The notes under the pieces: model-generated | What the model was told of the DNA's origin: nothing | Seen by the model: only the letters and a program-made list of their open reading frames with translations | Databases searched by the model: none | Made by a program: the position numbers and the translations under genes | NCBI GenBank assembly: GCA_023419605.1 | Contig: JAEZXR010000031.1 | Span: 1-39,877 of the forward strand | Length of the DNA: 39,877 bases | Direction: 5' to 3' | Source of the DNA: Bacillota bacterium | GTDB lineage: Bacteria; Bacillota; Clostridia; Acetivibrionales; JAEZXR01 | Shown here: in pieces, positions 32,859-39,877 of the stretch | Layout of the letters: each line of letters starts with the position of its first letter | Position numbering within the stretch: the first letter of the stretch is position 1

Positions 32859-35800
32859 AAAGGTTGCCAATAAGGAAATGACCGCAGAGGAAGCCTTGAA
32901 ATACCTGGAGCGGCTGTACAGGCAAACCGGAGAGAGGGAACCGAACTTCCAGGATGACCTTGAAGCCTTCCCACCCAAAGATGACACCTCCTATCCTCTT
33001 TCGGAGGGGCAAAAGGCGCTATGGATTATTTATTGTCTTGCGCCCCAAAACTACGCATATAACTGCCCGGCAGCCTTTTTCATCGACAGGGATGTGGACA
33101 TTGAAGTACTGGAAAATGCAATGCAGGATGTACTGGATAGTCATCCCTCCTTGCGTACCGTCATCTGCATGGAGGAAGGAAACCCTGTGCAGGTAGTTAA
33201 AGACAGGGAGAGGTTTCGCCTCCACCGGGAGGATATTTCCGGCCTTTCCAGGCAAGACGTTATTTTCAGGCTCAGGGAAGAGGCAAGAAAGCCTTTTGAC
33301 CTTCTTCAGGGTCCGTTACTGTCTGCCAGCCTGTTCAAAACACAGGAACCGGATCACATTTTGTTCCTGAACTTTCACCATATCATGATTGACGGCATAT
33401 CTATGTCCATCTTTTGGAAACATCTCCAGCAGTGCTATCGGTCCCGCAAAACCGGAAAAAGCCGTGAGATCTCAGCATCGAAGGTATCTTACCGGGATTT
33501 TGTGTACTGGCAGAAGAAGATGCTGGAAAGTGAAGAAGGACAACGGCACCGTCATTACTGGCTCCGGCAGCTATCAGGCCCAATACCTGCCCTTAACCTG
33601 CAGTTGAATCGTCCCCGCCCTGCGATACCTGCATACCGTGGAGAAAGCTGCACGGTGAGGATTGAAGGTCTGCTGCTCCGGCAGCTCAAAGAATTATCGC
33701 TGTCCAAAAATGTAACACTTTTCTCTCTGATGCTGGCTGCCTTCAAAGTGCTGCTATACCGTTACAGCATGGAGGAAGACATTCTTGTGGGAACTCCGGT
33801 GGCCGGCAGGCCGGAAGCCCGCTTTGAAAACGTCATGGGTTACTTCGTAAATATGGTAGTGATAAAAAGCAGCCTGTCAGGAGAAATGAGCTTTGAAGCT
33901 TTTATGGAGCAGGTGCACAAAACTGCTTTGGATGCCCTGGAACACAGTGATTATCCGTTTTTCAGCCTTGTGGAGGAACTGCGGAGAATAAAAAACGACA
34001 GCAGCCTTCAGCCTTTCCAGGCAGCTTTCTACTTTCAAAACTGGATCGTAGACCTGAAGGAAGATTCGAGCTGTGACGGAGTAAAAGACACCTTGCATTT
34101 ACGCCCCCTTACGGACATTCGCCAGGAGGGGGAGTTTGACTTGACGCTGGAGGTTATGGAAAATCAGGAGGGCCTCGTAATAAATATAAAGTACAACACG
34201 GAGCTTCTTGAAGAAAGCATGATACGTCCGATGGCGGAGCACTATCTGCAGATTTTGAGAAGCGCTGCAAAATCGCCCCGGATTCAGCTTTCGGACATTC
34301 CGATGCTAACGGAGGAAGAAATACAGCGCTTGGAAGAATGGAACCATACGGCGGCAGATTATTCAAAGGACAAGTACGTCCACCATTTGTTTGCAGAGCA
34401 GGCTGCACAGACTCCCGACGCTGTGGCTGTTACCTGTGAAGGCATGGGGCTGACCTATGGGGAGTTAAACGCAAACGCAGACCGTCTGGCTGCTTTTTTA
34501 TACCGTCGGGGTGTAAGGAACGGGACACTGGTGGGAATTTTGATGGAGCGCTCCATTGAAATGGTGACCGCTCTGTTGGGCGTGCTGAAGGCAGGCGCTG
34601 CTTACGTCCCGTTGGACCCCCATCACCCGGAGGAGCGGCTGTCCTACATGATGGAAGACAGCGGACTGGCTGTCCTTATCACCCAGTCTACCATAGACTA
34701 TAAGCCGTCTGGCGGCAGTGTTGAAATAATCTCCTTGGATACGGCCTGGGAAAGCATTATGAAGGAGGCTGCAGAAGCCATTGATCCCTGGGACCTTTAT
34801 GACAGGGTAAATCCGGAAGCTCTTGCCTATGTAATTTATACCTCGGGCTCTACGGGAAAACCCAAAGGGGTGCAGGTCCTTCACCGGGGATTAAGCAATT
34901 TTCTCTGTTCCATGGCACGGTGTCCCGGCTTCACCCGGCAGGATGTCCTGCTGGCGGTCACCACCCTATGCTTCGATATAGCGGGCCTGGAATTATATCT
35001 GCCGTTGATTCAGGGCGGACGGGTAGAGATTCTGCCGGCCCATCTTGCCGTGGATGGAATCAGGCTGAAAGAAAAACTGGAAAACAGTGACATCACCGTT
35101 ATGCAGGCAACCCCTGCTACCTGGCAGATGCTGATGGATGCAGGCTGGGAGGGTAAAAAGGCCATAAAGATATTATGCGGCGGAGAAGCATTGAGCGAAG
35201 AATTGGCCCAAAAGCTGTTGCAGCAGGGCAAAGAAGTCTGGAACCTTTATGGACCTACGGAAACTACCATATGGTCCACCATAAGCAGGGTGAAACAGGA
35301 AGGAAGGTTAAGCATCGGCCGGCCCATAGCTAACACAAAAGTTTATATTCTGGATAAAAACAGCCGACTTATACCTTACGGTGTCCCGGGAGAGCTGTTC
35401 ATAGGAGGCGACGGATTGGCAAGGGGGTATCTGGGCAGACCGGAGCTCACGGCAGAGAAATTTATACCAAATCCTTTCCTGCAAGGGGAGAAAATGTATC
35501 AAACCGGTGACCTGGCAAGATGGCTGCCGGACGGAAACATAGAGTTCATCGGAAGAATGGATCATCAGGTGAAAATCCGCGGCTTTCGGATCGAACTGGG
35601 TGAAATAGAAGCGCAGCTCTTACGGCATGAACAGATCAGAGAAGCCGTTGTGATAGCCCGCGAAGATAAAAATGCTATCAAATTCCTTTGTGCATACCTG
35701 GTAGCGGAAGGAGAGCCTACTGTGGTCGAACTGAGGAAATACCTGTCAAAAAATTTACCGGACTATATGATCCCCGCATACTTCATACGCTTGGAAAAAA

Positions 35801-38800
35801 TGCCTTTGACACCAAATGGCAAAATTGACAGAAAAGTCCTGCCGAAGCCGGATGAGAGTGTAGATACAGGAACTCCCTATGTATCTCCAAAATCAAGGCT
35901 TGAAATCGAGATGACCGAAATTTGGAAAGAAGTTTTAGGCAGGAAGCGCATCGGTATTACGGATAATTTTTTTGATGTTGGAGGCAGCTCAATTTCCATG
36001 GTCCGGGTTAACAGCCGGATGAACCAACTCCTAAAGAAGGAAGGGAAAAAAGAAATAGCCGTAATGGATATGTTCAATTACCCCACCATTGATGCGCTTC
36101 TGAAAAGTATTCACCAGGGAGAGGAAACGGATTCGCGAAGGCAAGCAGAAAAAAAGTCACAATTGGTTACATCCAAAACGCTTCTGGATCGATCCTTTAA
36201 GAGGAATTCCGAGGGATGGGGGAGAATGTCCCATAAACAAACAGGACTGGAAATAGCAGTCATCGGTATGGCGGGCAGGTTTCCCGGTGCCGGTACCCTC
36301 AAAAAGTTTTGGGATAATCTGAAGAGTGGAGTGGAGTCCATTACCTTTTTCTCCGATGAAGCTTTGAAAAAAGGAGGAGTGACCGATGAACTGCTGAGTA
36401 ATCCCAACTATGTGAAGGCCAAGGGAATTCTACCGGATGTAGAATATTTCGATGCTTCCTTTTTCGGATACACACCGGCGGATGCGGAGGCAATGGACCC
36501 TCAAATGAGGATTTTCCACGAATGCGTATGGGAAGCGCTGGAAAATGCAGGGTATAATCCCTATACCTATAAAGGCTCTATCGGACTTTATGGAAGTTCA
36601 TCCAATAACATGTATTGGGAAGCACTCAACTATCTGTCTTTATTCCATAAGGATACGGCCTCCCAATTTAATGCATTCCAATTTGTTTCGAGGGATTTTT
36701 TATGCAGCCGGATCTCCTATAAGCTGAACTTGCGAGGTCCCAGCATGCTGATTCAAACAGCCTGCTCCTCTTCGCTGGCAGCCGTCCATGCTGCTTGTCA
36801 GAAATTGCTGGCAGGAGGCTGTCATATGGCAGTAGCGGGAGGGGTATCGGTATCACTGCCCCAAAAGAACGGTTATCTATACCAGGATGGCATGATTTTG
36901 TCGCCCGACGGGCGCTGCAGAACTTTTGACGCCCAGGCTAACGGCACGGTAATCGGGGAAGGTGCCGGCGTCGTTGTCCTGAAGCGTCTGGAAGATGCGG
37001 CCGCCGATGGAGATACCATTCTGGCCGTAATAAAGGGAAGTGAAGTGAACAATGACGGTTCTGACAAAATAGGCTACACCGCCCCCAGTATTGAGGGCCA
37101 ATGCCGGGTCATTGAGGCGGCCTACCATATGGCGGAAGTTGAGCCAGAAACCGTCAGTTATATAGAAGCCCATGGAACGGGAACTGCTTTGGGGGATCCC
37201 ATAGAAGTAGAAGCCCTTAAAAAGGCTTTTCATACCTTCAAACGAAATTACTGTGCCATCGGCTCGGTAAAGACCAATATCGGGCATCTGGATGCAGCGG
37301 CAGGAGTAGCAGGCCTGATAAAAACAGTATTGTCGCTGAAAAACAGGCAGATTCCCCCTAGTCTTCACTATACTGTGCCCAACCCAAAGATTGATTTTGA
37401 CAACAGTCCCTTTTATGTGAACAACACATTGCAAAACTGGGAAAGGGAAGGACAGCCTTTGCGTGCAGGGGTAAGCTCTTTTGGCGTCGGAGGAACCAAT
37501 GTCCACGTGGTGCTGGAAGAAGCTCCGGAACAAGATACGGCAGAGGCAGGGCGCGAATACCAGCTGGTGGTGCTTTCCGCCAAAACGCCAACGGCCCTGG
37601 ACAGGATGTCGCAAAATTTATCCCAATACCTGAAGGAAAATCCGGAAGTCTGCCTTGCAGATGCGGCCTATACCTTGCAGGTAGGAAGAGCGGAATTCCA
37701 GTATAGGCGAGCCTTTGCTGCCAGCGGTGTAGCAGAGGCCATCGAGCAGCTTACCCGGCCATTCACTCCGGAATGTGCGCAAGAGAAGGGTCGGAAAGTG
37801 GTATTCATGTTTCCCGGTCAAGGTTCCCAGTATACAAAAATGGGCCAGGACCTTTATGAGAAGGAACCGGTATTCCGGGAGGAAATGGACCGATGCTTTG
37901 ACATCGTAAAGCCCATGCTGCCCATGGATATAAAAGAAGTGCTATATCCGAAAAACAATACCGTTCCTGCAAAAATCACCGATACACTGGTGGCGCAGCC
38001 CTTGATCTTCTCCTTTGAATATTCTCTGGCAAAGCTGTTAATGAGCCTCGGAATCAAGCCTGACGTGATGATCGGCCACAGCCTGGGCGAATACACAGCT
38101 GCATGCCTGGCAGGGGTATTTGCTTTGGAAGATGCCCTATCCCTGGTAGTCGAGAGAGGAAAGCTGATGCAGCAGCTGCCGGAAGGGGCTATGCTCAGTG
38201 TGCCCCTCACCCAAGAGGAACTGAAACCCTTCCTGACCGAAGGGCTGGCGCTGGCGGCCGTGAACAGCACTTCCCTGTGTGTCGTATCAGGAAGCAACAC
38301 AGCCGTAACCGATTTGGAGGAGCGCCTGCGGAAGCAAGGGTATCAGGGAATCAAGCTGCCGGCTTCAAAGGCATTTCACTCGAAAGGGATGGAGCCTGTA
38401 ATAGAAGCCTTTACCCAAAAGATGAAGGGAATGAAGCTGGGTAAACCCCAAATCCCCTACCTGTCCAATGTCACAGGCAGTTGGATCACGGCAGAAGAAG
38501 CAGCCAGCCCTGCCTACTGGGGAAGGCATCTTTCTGAAACCGTCCGGTTTGCAGAAGGCATGGCGGAAATATTGAAAGAGCAAGATGCCCTGCTGCTGGA
38601 GGTAGGACCGGGCTGGGCACTGAATGCAGCAGTAAAGCAGCACGAGGATTACAGGGAAGAGCCTGTGGCGGTGAACCTCACACGCTATGAACAGGAAGAA
38701 GTAGCGGAAAGGTCCTTCCAACAGCTGTTGAGCAACATGATAAAGCAGTCTCAGGAAAAACTGGATGACCGGGCCTACTTATTTAACCAACTGGGGAAGC

Positions 38801-39877
38801 TCTGGTGCGCAGGACTCGCCATCAAGTGGGAATTGCTGCACAAGGACGAGAAGAGAAGGCGTATCCCGCTGCCTGCATATCCCTTTGAACGCCAGCGCCA
38901 TTGGGTGGATGGAAACCCATTGGAAGAATTAAAACATCATACTATAGGCTCAGACGTTAAAAAAATTGGCAGAAATTCCAGGGATCAATGGATGTACATC
39001 CCATTGTGGAAAAAAGCGGAGCCTCCCCATAAGGAAGCCTCTGACGGATTCAAGGGCTGTATGGTTTTCATCAACGACCATCCCTTGGTTCATACAATCA
39101 CCCGTCGGCTGCAGCAGGAATTCAATGAACTTTTCGTTATTAAATCCGGCGGTAGATATGCCCGGGAAAATGATCATTACTACCAAATCAATCCCAGCGA
39201 AAAGGAGGATTACAGGAAAGTACTCCTTGACTTGAAGAAAAAGGGGCACAGCCCCCAGCGAATGGTACACCTGTGGAATGTCACAGGGAATATTCCCTCC
39301 TGCATGAGTCCGGAGACTGTTAGGAAGAGACAGGAGGAAGGGTTTTACAGTCTTATGTACCTGACACAGGCAGTAACCAACACCCACCAGCTGGAAAACA
39401 TAGAGATCATGGTTGTATCCGATCACCTGCAAGACATCACCGGAGATGCCGTGGACTATTCCAAGTCTACCATTCCGGCAGCCTGCAAGGTCATAAACCA
39501 GGAATGCAGCAATATACACTGTCGAAGTATCGACATAGACATCTCCGAAGGGAGATCTGCCAGGGAAGCCCGGCTGCTGGAACATCTGATGCTGGAGTTC
39601 AGCGCCAGAGACAATGAAGTTATAGTGGCATACCGGAACAACAGAAGATGGGTGCCTGCCTTTGAGCTGGTAAGTCCCGATGCCGTGGAAGAATCTGCAC
39701 AAATCAAGCTCCGGGAAAAGGGCGTGTACCTCATTACCGGCGGCCTTGGAAATATGGGTCTTGTTTTTGCCGACTATCTGGTGCGGAAGCACAGTGCAAA
39801 AGTAGCACTGCTGGGCCGTTCCGAATTCCCGCCCAAAAAAGATTGGGGACAATGGCTGGACAGCCATGACGCCGACG
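32833..39877 (+). CDS. Hybrid NRPS/cis-AT polyketide synthase PKS3 (C-A-PCP-KS-AT-KR...), open at window end
   Basis: ATG 32833 lies inside the last codons of PKS2, in another frame (26-nt overlap), behind GGAGGCAAGG. The frame stays open for 2348 codons to the window edge, so the protein is incomplete. Domains: an N-terminal docking helix (NKEMTAEEALKYLERL); condensation domain with HHIMIDG (His182-183, Asp187); adenylation about 515-1010 (YTSGSTGKPKGV, YGPTETT, TGDLAR); PCP (DVGGSSI, Ser1053); KS (QTACSSS, Cys1311; EAHGTGT, His1447; KTNIGH); AT (FPGQGSQ; GHSLGEY, Ser1750; KAFHS, the malonyl-type motif); post-AT linker IPLPAYPFERQRHW; and the start of a KR (GVYLITGGLGNMGL). It therefore joins an amino acid to the polyketide and then extends with malonate using its own AT, unlike PKS1 and PKS2. 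Later domains and chain release are beyond the window. Confidence 0.93.
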   Translation, partial: MLNKEEIYKKVANKEMTAEEALKYLERLYRQTGEREPNFQDDLEAFPPKDDTSYPLSEGQKALWIIYCLAPQNYAYNCPAAFFIDRDVDIEVLENAMQDVLDSHPSLRTVICMEEGNPVQVVKDRERFRLHREDISGLSRQDVIFRLREEARKPFDLLQGPLLSASLFKTQEPDHILFLNFHHIMIDGISMSIFWKHLQQCYRSRKTGKSREISASKVSYRDFVYWQKKMLESEEGQRHRHYWLRQLSGPIPALNLQLNRPRPAIPAYRGESCTVRIEGLLLRQLKELSLSKNVTLFSLMLAAFKVLLYRYSMEEDILVGTPVAGRPEARFENVMGYFVNMVVIKSSLSGEMSFEAFMEQVHKTALDALEHSDYPFFSLVEELRRIKNDSSLQPFQAAFYFQNWIVDLKEDSSCDGVKDTLHLRPLTDIRQEGEFDLTLEVMENQEGLVINIKYNTELLEESMIRPMAEHYLQILRSAAKSPRIQLSDIPMLTEEEIQRLEEWNHTAADYSKDKYVHHLFAEQAAQTPDAVAVTCEGMGLTYGELNANADRLAAFLYRRGVRNGTLVGILMERSIEMVTALLGVLKAGAAYVPLDPHHPEERLSYMMEDSGLAVLITQSTIDYKPSGGSVEIISLDTAWESIMKEAAEAIDPWDLYDRVNPEALAYVIYTSGSTGKPKGVQVLHRGLSNFLCSMARCPGFTRQDVLLAVTTLCFDIAGLELYLPLIQGGRVEILPAHLAVDGIRLKEKLENSDITVMQATPATWQMLMDAGWEGKKAIKILCGGEALSEELAQKLLQQGKEVWNLYGPTETTIWSTISRVKQEGRLSIGRPIANTKVYILDKNSRLIPYGVPGELFIGGDGLARGYLGRPELTAEKFIPNPFLQGEKMYQTGDLARWLPDGNIEFIGRMDHQVKIRGFRIELGEIEAQLLRHEQIREAVVIAREDKNAIKFLCAYLVAEGEPTVVELRKYLSKNLPDYMIPAYFIRLEKMPLTPNGKIDRKVLPKPDESVDTGTPYVSPKSRLEIEMTEIWKEVLGRKRIGITDNFFDVGGSSISMVRVNSRMNQLLKKEGKKEIAVMDMFNYPTIDALLKSIHQGEETDSRRQAEKKSQLVTSKTLLDRSFKRNSEGWGRMSHKQTGLEIAVIGMAGRFPGAGTLKKFWDNLKSGVESITFFSDEALKKGGVTDELLSNPNYVKAKGILPDVEYFDASFFGYTPADAEAMDPQMRIFHECVWEALENAGYNPYTYKGSIGLYGSSSNNMYWEALNYLSLFHKDTASQFNAFQFVSRDFLCSRISYKLNLRGPSMLIQTACSSSLAAVHAACQKLLAGGCHMAVAGGVSVSLPQKNGYLYQDGMILSPDGRCRTFDAQANGTVIGEGAGVVVLKRLEDAAADGDTILAVIKGSEVNNDGSDKIGYTAPSIEGQCRVIEAAYHMAEVEPETVSYIEAHGTGTALGDPIEVEALKKAFHTFKRNYCAIGSVKTNIGHLDAAAGVAGLIKTVLSLKNRQIPPSLHYTVPNPKIDFDNSPFYVNNTLQNWEREGQPLRAGVSSFGVGGTNVHVVLEEAPEQDTAEAGREYQLVVLSAKTPTALDRMSQNLSQYLKENPEVCLADAAYTLQVGRAEFQYRRAFAASGVAEAIEQLTRPFTPECAQEKGRKVVFMFPGQGSQYTKMGQDLYEKEPVFREEMDRCFDIVKPMLPMDIKEVLYPKNNTVPAKITDTLVAQPLIFSFEYSLAKLLMSLGIKPDVMIGHSLGEYTAACLAGVFALEDALSLVVERGKLMQQLPEGAMLSVPLTQEELKPFLTEGLALAAVNSTSLCVVSGSNTAVTDLEERLRKQGYQGIKLPASKAFHSKGMEPVIEAFTQKMKGMKLGKPQIPYLSNVTGSWITAEEAASPAYWGRHLSETVRFAEGMAEILKEQDALLLEVGPGWALNAAVKQHEDYREEPVAVNLTRYEQEEVAERSFQQLLSNMIKQSQEKLDDRAYLFNQLGKLWCAGLAIKWELLHKDEKRRRIPLPAYPFERQRHWVDGNPLEELKHHTIGSDVKKIGRNSRDQWMYIPLWKKAEPPHKEASDGFKGCMVFINDHPLVHTITRRLQQEFNELFVIKSGGRYARENDHYYQINPSEKEDYRKVLLDLKKKGHSPQRMVHLWNVTGNIPSCMSPETVRKRQEEGFYSLMYLTQAVTNTHQLENIEIMVVSDHLQDITGDAVDYSKSTIPAACKVINQECSNIHCRSIDIDISEGRSAREARLLEHLMLEFSARDNEVIVAYRNNRRWVPAFELVSPDAVEESAQIKLREKGVYLITGGLGNMGLVFADYLVRKHSAKVALLGRSEFPPKKDWGQWLDSHDAD
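34375..35860 (+). other. Adenylation domain of PKS3, predicted glycine-specific
   Basis: Aligning by eye to the GrsA phenylalanine domain, the ten pocket residues come from CFDIAGLELYL (D, I, L), ITVMQATPA (Q), IKILCGGEA (L, G), NLYGPTETTIW (L, I, W) and the terminal PNGKIDRK (K). The code is DILQLGLIWK, the signature I associate with glycine-activating domains in hybrid PKS/NRPS systems such as bacillaene. The alignment was done manually. Confidence 0.75.

Noticed and set aside
1..39877. CRISPR arrays, tRNA and rRNA genes
   Set aside because: No regularly spaced palindromic repeat array and no tRNA or rRNA-like sequence was noticed; the only short tandem-like repeats are those of the IS21 end.

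Overview
The window looks like a chromosomal stretch from a low-to-mid G+C Firmicute, probably a clostridial-type bacterium. The reasons are AGGAGG-like ribosome binding sites, sigma-A-like promoters, AT-rich flanking genes, a MerR/GyrI-type regulator, a ferredoxin-tailed aldo/keto reductase and a short YidC. I cannot name the species. About 33.5 kb on the right is one natural-product locus encoding a hybrid polyketide/non-ribosomal-peptide assembly line, transcribed left to right and cut off by the window end.

Left flank (1-5.2 kb). The window opens with the start of an IS21-family transposase gene pointing leftwards and the multiple short repeats of that element's end. The element abuts a membrane-protein ORF that begins inside the IS end. 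Next come a MerR regulator with a textbook stretched-spacer promoter, a [4Fe-4S] aldo/keto reductase-like protein with a degenerate active site, a gene remnant, a small membrane protein and a short YidC/Oxa1 insertase with a terminator. From 4.4 to 5.2 kb there is no intact large gene. There is a consensus promoter, a 14-residue candidate leader peptide, a 13-nt direct repeat and the decayed start of a NusG-family (LoaP-like) gene. LoaP proteins are antiterminators of long antibiotic operons, so a broken one just upstream of a megasynthase operon is informative.

Biosynthetic locus (5.2-39.9 kb). It contains an alpha/beta hydrolase, a 34-bp perfect hairpin that looks like a terminator, a stand-alone methyltransferase, and three megasynthases. 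PKS1 (1907 aa) is ACP-KS-KR-ACP-KS. PKS2 (about 6641 aa) is DH-ACP-KR-KS-[degenerate ACP]-DH-KR-ACP-KS-DH-KR-ACP-KS-KR-MT-ACP-KS0-ACP. PKS3 is open at the window edge and reads C-A-PCP-KS-AT-KR.... PKS1 and PKS2 have no acyltransferase domains and keep the short post-KS linker typical of trans-AT systems. PKS3 has its own AT, so this is a mixed trans-AT/cis-AT line. No trans-acting AT, thioesterase or phosphopantetheinyl transferase is in the window; they should lie to the right or elsewhere.

If the line is colinear, the chain predicted to reach the NRPS is: starter, a beta-hydroxy unit (A-type KR), three successive double bonds (three DH/KR modules, one with an altered DH), then an alpha-methyl-beta-hydroxy unit. 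It passes through a non-condensing KS, is joined to glycine (adenylation code read as DILQLGLIWK), and is extended once with malonate by the cis-AT module. This is inference from domain content. The most unusual points are an ACP-like domain with its serine replaced by proline inserted in the linker after one KS, the LoaP-like pseudogene, and the very long perfect hairpin in the leader of the biosynthetic operon.
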